A stretch of DNA of 9,797 bases from Dehalobacter sp. CP (GCA_009910795.1 VMEE01000094.1:1-9797); one strand, 5' to 3'. Shown: positions 1 to 7,051, counted from the first letter of the stretch. Notes: generated by a model not told the origin, from the letters alone. Numbers and translations: made by a program.

Positions 1-595
1 ACGGGATTACTCCTTCAAATGTGAAAATTGAGTTTCCCGGGATATCCTTCATCACGCCGGTGACCATTAACTGGTACCTGTTCTCCGCAGTAATAGTCTT
101 CCCCAGCGGATTCTCATCTCCAAAATATTTTTTTGCAAGTTTCTCTGTGAGTACAATCGAATAAGGTGAGTTGAGGAGGTTCTCAGGATCACCCAGCACC
201 AACGGAAAGGTAAACATCCTGAATAGTCCTGAGTCAGAAGCAATTAATGAAGATTCAAAAAACACTTTGTCATCCCTCCGGAAAAGGACCCGTGGCAGCC
301 GGTTCACACGTGCCTGGTCTGTTATCTCAGGGATATTTTCCTTCCAGACCGGGCCGCTGGGATGTGGAGTAACGTAGACGTGATACATTTGTCCCGAATA
401 TGACTGATCCTGCTCCACCCTGTAGATCAGGTCTCCCTTTTCATGAAATCTGTCATAGCTGAGTTCATCCTGAACCCAGAGCAGGATAAGCAGTGAGGCC
501 GCAAGGCCAATAGCCAGACCGGTTATGTTGATAAACGTGTAGGCTTTCTGCCGGGAGATGTTCCGGAAGGTTACAAGGAAGAAATTGCGGATCAT
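1..595 (-). CDS. MacB/FtsX-type ABC transporter permease, N-terminal part (cut by the window edge)
   Basis: This open frame starts at ATG 593-595 and runs off the left edge after 198 codons, so the C-terminal part is missing. It begins MIRNFFLVTFRNISRQKAYT, followed by a hydrophobic first membrane segment at about residues 21-42 (INITGLAIGLAASLLILLW). Next comes the motif DELSYDRFHEKGDLIYRV, very typical of Bacteroidota permeases of this family. The rest (about 60-198) resembles the extracytoplasmic MacB_PCD domain, including VLTEKLAKKYFGDENPLGKT and a VTGVMKDIPGNS stretch. Full members are usually about 770-800 residues with four membrane segments and work with an ATPase of the LolD/MacB type, which is not seen here. 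They are thought to be mechanotransmission-type exporters; the substrate cannot be told. The gene lies 82 bp behind the MFS gene on the same strand and may be co-transcribed. No strong Shine-Dalgarno is visible. Confidence 0.9.
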   Translation of the reverse strand, partial: MIRNFFLVTFRNISRQKAYTFINITGLAIGLAASLLILLWVQDELSYDRFHEKGDLIYRVEQDQSYSGQMYHVYVTPHPSGPVWKENIPEITDQARVNRLPRVLFRRDDKVFFESSLIASDSGLFRMFTFPLVLGDPENLLNSPYSIVLTEKLAKKYFGDENPLGKTITAENRYQLMVTGVMKDIPGNSIFTFEGVIP

Positions 596-677
596 AAATC
601 TTGCCTTTTGGGTTCAGGGTAAAGACGAACAAGATTCTGACATGCTGCACATGGAAATGCAGGAGAGGGGATGCAAA

Positions 678-1901
678 TCAACTTTGCCTGGCGGATCTTT
701 TTGTCAGACAGAATAGTATCATAAGTACGGCAGCAAGGGCCGACATCGCTGCCCCAAACCGGAATGGCACACTTGAATTGACCCTGTCATAGAGAACTCC
801 GGCAATAATACTTGCAGGAAGAAGGGTTATGCCGAGCAGGGCATTGTAAATACCAAGGGCTGTTCCCTTCTTGTTCCTGTCAGTCATATCTGCAACAAAG
901 GCCTTCTGTACCCCGTCAGTGGCTGCTGAATACAATCCGTAAAGTGCAAAGAGAATAAAGAGTGCGATTTTGTCCACATTCATCCCGAAAAAGAGATAAA
1001 CAACCGTGTAAATCAGGAATCCCGCTATAAGAAGCTTCTCCTTCCCGATCCTGTCAGAAAGTGATCCTGCCGGGATTGCTGCTACAACTGACACAAGGTT
1101 GGTGATGAGATAGACAAGCGGTATGAAAGCGACCTTTATTCCTGCCTCGTTGGCCTTGACAAGAAGAAGGGCATCGGTTGAGTTGCCAAGGGTAAAAATG
1201 AATATTATTCCCAGAAAGAACCAGTACCGCTTTGAAAAATCCCTGAAGCGGAATTTCTTTATCAGATCAGTCCTGCTCTTCCTGGCTTCCTTTATTCCGA
1301 ATATTATTACGAAGATTCCTGCCAGGGCAGGTATTCCGGCAATAATGAAGATGAGCCTGAAGTTGTCAGGGAAGAGGCTCAGGAGAGTAAATGCAATCAG
1401 CGGGCCGGCTATGGCACCGCTGTTATCCATTGCCTTCTGAAAGCCGAAGCTCTTTCCGGTCTCATTGTTGGTAACAGATCCGGCTATGAGACTGTCACGC
1501 GGTGCCGTCCGGATACCCTTACCGAACCTCTCTGCAAACCTGAGAACAAGAACCTGCATCGGGGAGATGACAAAAGCATAGAGCGGAAGAATGAGTGCAG
1601 AGAGGGCATACCCTGCAAGCATAAAGGGTTTGTTTTTGCCAATCCTGTCACTCCAGAAACCTGAAAGTGCTTTGATGAGCGAGGCAGTGCTCTCGGCTAC
1701 ACCTTCGATAAGTCCCAGGCTTGCCTTGGATGCCCCTATTGACATCAGGAACATGGGCATGACCGAATAGATCATCTTTACCGAAGTATCAGTGAGAAAA
1801 CTGGTAATCCCGGTAAAGAGAATATTCCTGTCAAACCCGAAGACCTTTTGCCCGGCTCCCCCCGGCTTCCCGGATGACTCTGAATGAGTTTTTCCTTTCA
1901 T
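678..1901 (-). CDS. Major facilitator superfamily transporter, substrate unknown
   Basis: A 407-residue inner-membrane transporter of normal MFS length with about 12 hydrophobic segments. The loop after TM2 carries motif A (GFWSDRIGKNKP, residues 81-92). A second copy opens the C-terminal half (PAGSLSDRIGKEK, 277-289), as expected from the two six-helix halves. The stretches SLGLIEGVAESTASL (61-75) and RFGKGIRTAPRD (125-137) mark a widespread bacterial MFS group for which I know no firmly assigned substrate. The N-terminus before TM1 is short and polar (MKGKTHSESSGKPGGAGQK). No earlier methionine was preferred and no good Shine-Dalgarno is visible upstream. The start lies 23 bp behind the stop of the Ca2+-ATPase gene on the same strand, so the two are probably one transcript. 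That pairing might hint at ion- or stress-linked export, but this is inference only. MFS membership is secure; the substrate is open. Confidence 0.92.
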   Translation of the reverse strand: MKGKTHSESSGKPGGAGQKVFGFDRNILFTGITSFLTDTSVKMIYSVMPMFLMSIGASKASLGLIEGVAESTASLIKALSGFWSDRIGKNKPFMLAGYALSALILPLYAFVISPMQVLVLRFAERFGKGIRTAPRDSLIAGSVTNNETGKSFGFQKAMDNSGAIAGPLIAFTLLSLFPDNFRLIFIIAGIPALAGIFVIIFGIKEARKSRTDLIKKFRFRDFSKRYWFFLGIIFIFTLGNSTDALLLVKANEAGIKVAFIPLVYLITNLVSVVAAIPAGSLSDRIGKEKLLIAGFLIYTVVYLFFGMNVDKIALFILFALYGLYSAATDGVQKAFVADMTDRNKKGTALGIYNALLGITLLPASIIAGVLYDRVNSSVPFRFGAAMSALAAVLMILFCLTKRSARQS

Positions 1902-1924
1902 ATCATCTTAACCCGGCAGCCCTT

Positions 1925-4600
1925 TCAATCCTGGTCGCCCTTAACTCCGTTTATCTTCAGCAGCTTGAAAAGTTCCACCACAGGAATTGGGGCCAGTGCC
2001 ATTACTATTACTATGATCCAGTGCTCACGGTCCATGATTGCAAGGCTGAATGCCTCACGCACCGGAGGTACCAGCAGTACCATGAGACCGATGAGGGCAG
2101 ATGCGAAAATAGCTCCAATCAGAGGTTTGTTCCTCAGCGGGTTGAAAAGGAAAGATGATTTTTCATTGGAGTGCAGGTTCCGGACATGGACAAGCTGTGC
2201 GAACATCAGTGTGGCAAACGCCATGGTGCGGCCCAGTACCTCTCCACCGTCCCGCAGCCCGATAATATATGAAACCAGTGGAATACAGCCTATCATAAGT
2301 CCCTGGTATACCACGCGCCAGACCATTCCCTTTGTCATAAACCCCTTTTTGGTGCTTCGGGGTTTGCGCTTCATGATTCCATCTTCAGGAGGATCAACAC
2401 TCAGAGCCAGCGCAGGGAGGCTGTCAGTGACCAGATTTATCCAGAGGATATGGATTGGCAGCAGAGGCATACCCATATTGAATAAGGAGGTAACCAGTAT
2501 CAGGAATATCTCTCCTACATTGGTCGATAGCAGGTACTGTATGACCTTCAGTATGTTGTCATAGATCCTTCTACCCTCTTCCACAGCCGATACAATTGTT
2601 GCAAAATTGTCATCGGTAAGTATCATATCTGAAGCCCCCTTGGCCACATCGGTACCAACAATACCCATGGCAGCCCCTATGTCTGCCTGTTTGAGAGCAG
2701 GTGCATCGTTGACACCGTCACCTGTCATAGCCACAACTTCACCATGGCTCTGCCATGCCTTCACAATGCGAACCTTGTGTTCCGGTGCCACCCTGGCATA
2801 GACGGAGAACCGTCCGACTGATTCCGCCAGTTCCTCATTACTCAGCTTCTCCAGTTCTGCTCCTGTTATTGCCACATCTCCATCCCGGTAAATACCTATC
2901 TCACGGGCTATGGCCAGCGCGGTGGACTTGTGATCACCGGTTATCATGACAGGCCGGATACCGGCTGTATTGCACTTTGCCACTGCATCAACAACTTCCG
3001 GTCTGGCCGGGTCAATCATTCCAAGCAGGCCGGTAAATATCAGGTCATTTTCAATCTGCCCGATAGTGACCTGCTGGGGCGCTTCATGACAATCCTTGTA
3101 TGCCATGGCCAGAACCCTGAGAGCCGAGTTGGCCATCGTTTCATTGGCATCACGGATCTTTTCCAGGTCATCATTGCTGATTTTCCTTACCTCGCCCTGA
3201 ATGATTATCCGGTCACAGACGCTGAGCACCTCATCAAGGCCTCCCTTAACATTGACCCTGGTCTCCTTCTCCCCCATCCTGTTGACGGTAGTCATCCGTT
3301 TGCGGTCAGAGTCAAAAGGGATCTCAGCCACCCTTGGATAGCTTTTTTCTGCTTCGTCCTTGTAATAATTGTAAAGTACCCCGAAGTCGAGCAATGCCGT
3401 CTCGGTAGGATCCCCGGTAAAGGTGAACTTGCCATCCTCGTTGACTCTCATGGTGGCATCAGCACAAAGAACCGAGACAGAGAGAAGTTTCATCTCCTCA
3501 TCATTGAGCGCACTGCCCGGTGCGCTCCTGTTAATTACATCATGCTTATGGTTTACATATGCCTCCACCACCGTCATCCTGTTCTGGGTGAGCGTTCCGG
3601 TCTTGTCGGAGCATATGACTGTAGCGCTGCCAAGAGTTTCCACTGAAGGAAGAGTGCGGATGATGGCGTTGCGCTTAACCATCCGCTGAACGCCAATTGC
3701 CAGGACAATCGTTGATACTGCCGGAAGTCCTTCAGGGATGGCGGCTACTGCCAGGCTCACTGCCGTCATGAACATACTCATTACCGAGTTGCCGTAAAGC
3801 ACGCCAACTCCGAATATCAGCGCGCAGATAGCCAGGGCCACTATGCCAAGCATTCTCCCCAGCTGGTTGAGCCTCCTGCTCATGGGAGTCTCAGTGTCAC
3901 CGGCATGCTGCAGCATGTCAGCGATCCGGCCAACCTGGGTCTGCATGCCGGTGGTTACCACCACCCCCCGGCCCCGGCCATAGGTGACCATTCCACTCGA
4001 GAAAGACATGTTCTTCCTGTCGCCCAATGGTATGTCCGTTCCTCCGAGAGTTTCCGAAGTCTTGTCAACCGGGACGCTCTCACCTGTAAGAGACGACTCC
4101 TGTATTTTCAGATTAACTGCCTCTGTCAGCCTTATATCAGCGGGGATTACAGCCCCGGTCTCGAGGATAACTATGTCACCGGGAACAAGCTCCCTGGTGC
4201 TTGCCTCGGTTACGGAGCCGTTGCGCAGCACCCTGGAAAGGGGAGCCGCCAGTTCCTTCAGAGCCTCAAGCGAGGTCTCAGCCCTTTTCTCCTGTACTGC
4301 ACCGATGAGGGCATTGACAATAAGAATGCCCATGATAATGTACGTATCGAGGAGGCCTTCGCCTTCCATAACTCCCACCACTCCTGAAACGGCTGCTGCA
4401 ACAAGCAGTACAATGATCATGAAACTCCTGAACTGCTCAAGAAACATCCGGACAAAACTTTTTCCTGATTCTGATTCTATCTGGTTGTAACCGTACTGCT
4501 CCAGCCTTTTTTTTACCTCAGCCGTGGTCAGTCCTGATGATTCATTGGTACCCAGTTCCCTGATGAGGTCTCCCGCATCTTTGTTGTAGAATTCTGCCAT
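1925..4600 (-). CDS. P2A-type Ca2+-transporting P-type ATPase (SERCA/PMR1-like)
   Basis: An 891-residue P-type ATPase, the usual length for bacterial P2A pumps that export Ca2+ (possibly Mn2+) across the inner membrane. It has, in order: a cation-ATPase N-terminal domain (about 1-70); the actuator domain with TGES at 172-175; PEGLP in TM4 at 289-293; the phosphorylation motif DKTGT with D332; nucleotide-domain KGG at 452-454; DPARPE at 530-535; TGD at 554-556; and the hinge TGDGVNDAP at 626-634. Ligand positions can be aligned to SERCA by eye. TM4 E290 matches E309. TM5 STNVGE gives N694 and E697 (N768, E771). TM6 NLVTD gives N722, T725 and D726. TM8 has Q802 where SERCA has E908. No Cys-rich metal domain or CPx motif is present, which argues against a Cu/Zn pump. 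It leads the leftmost cluster. A -7 promoter match lies about 190 bp upstream, giving a long leader with tandem repeats. Specificity for Ca2+ over Mn2+ is inferred. Confidence 0.96.
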   Translation of the reverse strand: MAEFYNKDAGDLIRELGTNESSGLTTAEVKKRLEQYGYNQIESESGKSFVRMFLEQFRSFMIIVLLVAAAVSGVVGVMEGEGLLDTYIIMGILIVNALIGAVQEKRAETSLEALKELAAPLSRVLRNGSVTEASTRELVPGDIVILETGAVIPADIRLTEAVNLKIQESSLTGESVPVDKTSETLGGTDIPLGDRKNMSFSSGMVTYGRGRGVVVTTGMQTQVGRIADMLQHAGDTETPMSRRLNQLGRMLGIVALAICALIFGVGVLYGNSVMSMFMTAVSLAVAAIPEGLPAVSTIVLAIGVQRMVKRNAIIRTLPSVETLGSATVICSDKTGTLTQNRMTVVEAYVNHKHDVINRSAPGSALNDEEMKLLSVSVLCADATMRVNEDGKFTFTGDPTETALLDFGVLYNYYKDEAEKSYPRVAEIPFDSDRKRMTTVNRMGEKETRVNVKGGLDEVLSVCDRIIIQGEVRKISNDDLEKIRDANETMANSALRVLAMAYKDCHEAPQQVTIGQIENDLIFTGLLGMIDPARPEVVDAVAKCNTAGIRPVMITGDHKSTALAIAREIGIYRDGDVAITGAELEKLSNEELAESVGRFSVYARVAPEHKVRIVKAWQSHGEVVAMTGDGVNDAPALKQADIGAAMGIVGTDVAKGASDMILTDDNFATIVSAVEEGRRIYDNILKVIQYLLSTNVGEIFLILVTSLFNMGMPLLPIHILWINLVTDSLPALALSVDPPEDGIMKRKPRSTKKGFMTKGMVWRVVYQGLMIGCIPLVSYIIGLRDGGEVLGRTMAFATLMFAQLVHVRNLHSNEKSSFLFNPLRNKPLIGAIFASALIGLMVLLVPPVREAFSLAIMDREHWIIVIVMALAPIPVVELFKLLKINGVKGDQD

Positions 4601-4668
4601 ATGATTACATAAAGTCGGTTCTCATTAAATCAGATAATGCATAAAGCCATTCCCTGTCCGGATGGTCT

Positions 4669-4765
4669 CAGGCAGGCCGCTTTGCCCGGCCGTTTTCAGG
4701 CAGACTGCTTTGCCCCGCCGTTTTCAGGCAGGCTGCTTTGCCCCGCCGTTGCAGGCAAGGCAAGG
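4669..4765. repeat. Three 28-bp tandem repeats plus a partial fourth copy
   Basis: Units lie at 4669-4696, 4697-4724 and 4725-4751 (the last is 27 bp), followed by a degenerate remnant of CAGGCAAGG type at 4752-4765. Each unit opens CAGGCAG, has GCTTTGCCC in the middle and ends in CCGTT plus Ts. Units differ at only a few positions. No unique spacers separate them, so this is not a CRISPR array. The unit length is not a multiple of three, so a coding repeat is unlikely. Read on the minus strand, each unit contains the complementary blocks GGCA and TGCC and could fold into a short hairpin. The array sits 69 bp upstream of the ATPase start. Confidence 0.88.
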
Positions 4766-4790
4766 ATACCTGTCCTGCACATCAGGGTGA

Positions 4791-4798
4791 CAAAATTA
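4791..4798 (-). promoter_or_regulatory. Candidate Bacteroidota -7 promoter element for the Ca2+-ATPase cluster
   Basis: On the minus strand this reads TAATTTTG, an exact fit to the TAnnTTTG -7 element used by the Bacteroidota primary sigma factor. It lies in an AT-rich patch, but no good TTTG -33 element is seen at the usual distance. If real, transcription would start near 4785. The ATPase mRNA would then have a leader of about 185 nt that includes the 28-bp repeats. Confidence 0.45.
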
Positions 4799-4860
4799 GA
4801 AAATATTTATGCGGCATCATAGAAACATCTTGAGCTGTCCTTCTTCCGGCGCTTAATAAT

Positions 4861-5006
4861 AGAGGCCGGAGAGGGATAAGAAGAGCCCGGAGAGAGGTAC
4901 GAGAGGCCCTGAGAGGGGTAAGAAGAGCCAGGAGACACTCACACGAGGCCCGGCGAGGCTCTATCGGGATACTGAGTCGCGTCAGAGAGGCCTTGTGAGG
5001 TATCCG
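4861..5006. repeat. Degenerate purine-rich tandem repeat, about 21 bp with a 42-bp higher-order period
   Basis: The plus strand shows recurring blocks of the form AGAGGCC..GAGAGGG.TAAGA, beginning near 4861, 4882, 4902, 4924, 4946 and, after a weak unit, 4986. The first two 42-bp blocks (4861-4902 and 4903-4944) match at about 23 of 26 positions over their best stretch; later copies decay. The strand bias (G and A on plus, C and T on minus) is strong. The plus frame stays open from 4834 to a TGA at 4996-4998 but has no start codon and would encode only an Arg-rich repeat, so I do not call a gene. Confidence 0.65.
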
Positions 5007-5020
5007 AAGCCTCCTGCGAT

Positions 5021-5036
5021 CCGCTTACAGAAGCGG
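5021..5036 (-). promoter_or_regulatory. Inverted repeat containing the stop codon of the Mut7-C gene
   Basis: CCGCTT and AAGCGG form a perfect 6-bp stem around a 4-nt loop. The TAA stop of the nuclease gene (5025-5027) falls in the hairpin. No run of U follows on the minus strand, so it is not a standard intrinsic terminator. It could be a 3'-end-stabilising hairpin or chance. Confidence 0.35.
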
Positions 5037-5525
5037 GGCAAGGCTTTTCTTCATATTGTCATAATGTGATCCTTCCCAGTAGATCCTGTCACATTGAGGA
5101 CACCTCTTGAAACTTGAAAAGTACCTGCGGGTATCAGCAAGCAGACGGTCAGCAATCACCTCCTTCTCAACCTCCTCCAGGCGGGTGTTGCAGGATATAC
5201 ATCTGCTGAAGAGGTTTACATACTCTTTCAGGTTAAATCTTTCAAACACCTCCCTCAGCTGTTCATCGTGGTACTGTGATTTCACCTGGTACCCCCTCGC
5301 TTCCCCCGCAGCCTTCAGCAGGAGTCTGTCTCGCGTCAGTATAATCCGGTTTTCCTGGCGAGCTGTTTCAATTATTTCCCGGTCTTCATAAAAAGCGCTG
5401 AAGAGAGTGTCAAAACCACAAAGCCTGAGATATTTTGCAAGCCTGCCCAGGTGTACGTCAAGAATGAAACCGGGTGCAGTATCTGTCTCATCGGGGCCCA
5501 TCAGTCCATTATTATAACCTGTCAT
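5025..5525 (-). CDS. Mut7-C (DUF82) family PIN-like RNase with zinc ribbon
   Basis: A 166-residue protein of the Mut7-C family. The PIN-like fold begins FILDVHLGRLAKYLRLCGFD (20-39). Acidic residues at D23, D48 (YEDREI) and D66 (ILTRDR) are placed to bind the catalytic metal. The C-terminus carries a zinc ribbon of two pairs, C109-x2-C112 (CISCN) and C142-x2-C145 (CPQCDRIYWEGSHYDNM), the family hallmark. Some bacterial members have an N-terminal ubiquitin-like domain; this one does not. The family is named after the C-terminal domain of Mut-7 and is predicted to cut RNA; a physiological substrate in bacteria is not known to me. The start ATG (5523-5525) lies inside the end of the dehydrogenase gene (14-bp overlap), implying translational coupling. 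Met9 is a possible alternative start just past the overlap. No antitoxin-like partner is present. Confidence 0.9.
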   Translation of the reverse strand: MTGYNNGLMGPDETDTAPGFILDVHLGRLAKYLRLCGFDTLFSAFYEDREIIETARQENRIILTRDRLLLKAAGEARGYQVKSQYHDEQLREVFERFNLKEYVNLFSRCISCNTRLEEVEKEVIADRLLADTRRYFSSFKRCPQCDRIYWEGSHYDNMKKSLAPLL

Positions 5526-6720
5526 TCAATATTTCTGTCAGATGATCGTCAGCCAGCTTTACCGGGTTGTTTTTAACGTCTGACTGATTCACTATCTCCT
5601 GCAGATCCTCCTTTTCAAGACCGTAACTGCCAAGACGGGGGATACTGAGCCGATAAGTGACAGCATGGAGGTAGTCAATGAAGAAATCGATATACCAGTC
5701 GTCATTCCTGCCTGAGGTATCAGCAAATATTCTTCCAAGGATTGCATATTTTTCAAGGCATGCTGATATCCCTGAAGCTGAAAATTCTCCAGTTGGGGAC
5801 CCGGCCCTGCTTAACCTGCGCAGCTCCCTGACATTTAATTTATTGGCGGCAGCCATCAGGGTACCGCAGACAACCCCGTGCGGAATCCCATGAAGCGCCC
5901 CGATGGTTCCTGCCAGCCCATGCACGGCTCCCAGACCCGCATTGGCAAGGCAGATGCCTGACATGAGGGCTGCAAATGACATATCAGACCTTGCATCTAT
6001 GTCATCTCCGTCAGTATATGATCTGACAAGTGACCTGCTAATTGCTTCGATTCCCCTGAGCGCAAGGGCATCGGTAAACTCATTTGCCTTTGTTGAAAGA
6101 TATGCCTCCGCCAGCTGGGTGAAGCAATCCATCCCGGCTGCGGCGGTTATCTCCGGCGGGCAGTTCAGGGTAAGTTCCGGGTCAATCAGTGCCAGGTCAG
6201 GGACAAAGTTTTCATGACGCAGCGAACGTTTGAAGCCATCCTTCCCCACCTGCGAGATAACCGCATTCTTTGTGGCTTCGCTGCCGGTTCCTGAGGTTGT
6301 CGGAATGGCAATGAAAGGCACTTTTGTTCCAGGGTGATCATGCTTCCCGACCACCTCAAGGTAGTCAGTCACTGATCCCTCCGCTGTCAGCATGGCCGAG
6401 ATGGCCTTCCCGGCATCCATGACGCTTCCGCCACCAATGCTGACAACGAGATCAACCACTGCCTCCCGGAACCTGGCGGTTGCTTCATTTATTGCAGCAG
6501 GAGAAGGCTCTCCGGGTACTGTAACATGAAATATTGTCAATCCATTGGCCAAAAACTTTTCCGGAAGAATGTTCGCCCCGGGTGCAGCAAAAAATGATTT
6601 TGCCCCGGTGACAAGGAGGATGTTCCGGCCATAGCTTGCAGCAATTGAAGGGAGATCGGCCAGTGCACCATTCCTGAGTATTATCTGTGGCACCCTGGCC
6701 AGCCGGAACGGTTTCACCAT
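5512..6720 (-). CDS. Iron-type (group III) alcohol dehydrogenase with altered ligand motif
   Basis: A 402-residue NAD(P)-dependent dehydrogenase of the Fe-ADH superfamily, normal in length. The N-terminal nucleotide-binding half shows SIGGGSVMDAGKAI (94-107) and TTSGTGSEAT (141-150). The C-terminal metal-binding half has D198, H267 and H281 in the positions of E. coli FucO D196, H263 and H277. The usual DxxxH motif is here D198-CFT-Q202, so one metal-ligand histidine is a glutamine. The histidine four residues after H267 (FucO H267, near the active site) is G271. I recall Q variants of the first motif in other family members, so this may define a subfamily rather than loss of activity. The start ATG overlaps the preceding gene's stop as ATGGTGA, and the 3' end overlaps the nuclease gene. 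An aldehyde or ketone substrate linked to the upstream isomerase-like enzyme is plausible but unproven. Confidence 0.93.
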   Translation of the reverse strand: MVKPFRLARVPQIILRNGALADLPSIAASYGRNILLVTGAKSFFAAPGANILPEKFLANGLTIFHVTVPGEPSPAAINEATARFREAVVDLVVSIGGGSVMDAGKAISAMLTAEGSVTDYLEVVGKHDHPGTKVPFIAIPTTSGTGSEATKNAVISQVGKDGFKRSLRHENFVPDLALIDPELTLNCPPEITAAAGMDCFTQLAEAYLSTKANEFTDALALRGIEAISRSLVRSYTDGDDIDARSDMSFAALMSGICLANAGLGAVHGLAGTIGALHGIPHGVVCGTLMAAANKLNVRELRRLSRAGSPTGEFSASGISACLEKYAILGRIFADTSGRNDDWYIDFFIDYLHAVTYRLSIPRLGSYGLEKEDLQEIVNQSDVKNNPVKLADDHLTEILNDRL

Positions 6721-7022
6721 AATGATCTGTCAGAAGGTTCAACCACATCATACCTTATACCCCTGCGTGGCTCGGCCATCCACTCCTGCACGGTGTCCCT
6801 CCACTTCAGATAGTGTGAAGTCTGCTTGTGCAGATTGACAGCCTCCTCTGAATCAAAGACCTCATAGATCATGAAGCGGCAGGGGTCATCAGCCTGTTGC
6901 AGAATGTCAAACCTGATATTGCCTGGTTCCGTGATTGTACCCTTTCGGTTTTCGGTAATTGCCTCAATGAAATCATTCACCTTTTCGGGCAACACAAAGA
7001 CATGAACACACGTGACTATCAT
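6714..7022 (-). CDS. ABM-fold small enzyme, LsrG-like (putative isomerase or quinol monooxygenase)
   Basis: A 102-residue protein of the dimeric alpha+beta-barrel ABM family. It has EPGNIRFDIL (32-41), RFMIYEVFDSEEA (49-61), HKQTSHYLKWRD (65-76) and MAEPRRG (82-88). From memory these align closely with E. coli LsrG, the isomerase of phosphorylated autoinducer-2 breakdown, more than with the RhaM mutarotase, which has a similar fold. The same motifs occur in many proteins annotated only as putative quinol monooxygenases. No LsrK, LsrF or Lsr transporter genes accompany it, so an AI-2 role is not supported; handling of another reactive dicarbonyl or sugar-phosphate product is a fair guess. The gene has its own strong Shine-Dalgarno, and a promoter match lies in the 74-bp gap behind the isomerase-like gene. 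Its stop overlaps the start of the dehydrogenase gene by 7 nt. Confidence 0.85.
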   Translation of the reverse strand: MIVTCVHVFVLPEKVNDFIEAITENRKGTITEPGNIRFDILQQADDPCRFMIYEVFDSEEAVNLHKQTSHYLKWRDTVQEWMAEPRRGIRYDVVEPSDRSLW

Positions 7023-7026
7023 ATAT

Positions 7027-7034
7027 CTCCTCCC
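7027..7034 (-). promoter_or_regulatory. Strong Shine-Dalgarno for the LsrG-like gene
   Basis: On the minus strand GGGAGGAG precedes ATG 7020-7022, with the GGAGG core 6 nt away. This fixes the start and is the clearest ribosome binding site in the window, unusual beside neighbours that show little or none. A short inverted repeat, CCGTT/AACGG at 7033-7044, abuts it and could partly occlude it. Confidence 0.7.
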
Positions 7035-7051
7035 GTTTTAACGGCAAGTTA

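Larger units (their letters stand above)
4601..5024. other. Gene-free region with two different repeat tracts
   Basis: No supportable gene lies in these 424 bp between the Mut7-C gene and the Ca2+-ATPase, both on the minus strand. The part nearest the ATPase holds three 28-bp tandem repeats. The middle holds an AT-rich stretch with a -7 promoter match on the minus strand. The part nearest the nuclease gene is a degenerate, purine-rich tandem repeat. Each is listed separately. Confidence 0.8.

Noticed and set aside
2930..3646. Long plus-strand open frame (238 codons) antisense to the ATPase, with others at 1884-2564, 3905-4387 and 3984-4490
   Set aside because: They lie opposite a gene with every P-type ATPase motif, show no recognisable domain, and are expected shadows of a coding strand in GC-moderate DNA.
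4637..4822. Plus-strand open frame of 61 codons across the 28-bp repeats
   Set aside because: The 28-bp period shifts the frame in each unit, the protein resembles nothing known, and the frame only exists because the repeat lacks stops. Treated as non-coding.
4669..5006. CRISPR-like array
   Set aside because: Repeats are directly adjacent with no unique spacers, and no cas genes are present.
5025..5525. Toxin-antitoxin or defence nuclease
   Set aside because: The protein is Mut7-C type, not a VapC-type PIN toxin; no small antitoxin gene precedes it and no defence genes are near.
6714..7022. Autoinducer-2 degradation system based on the LsrG-like gene
   Set aside because: No LsrK, LsrF, LsrR or transporter genes are nearby, and these motifs are common to many ABM proteins with other or unknown roles.
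6714..7022. L-rhamnose mutarotase (RhaM) in a deoxysugar operon
   Set aside because: It has the same general fold and length, but the EPGNIRFD and HKQTSHYLKW motifs fit LsrG/ABM, not RhaM.
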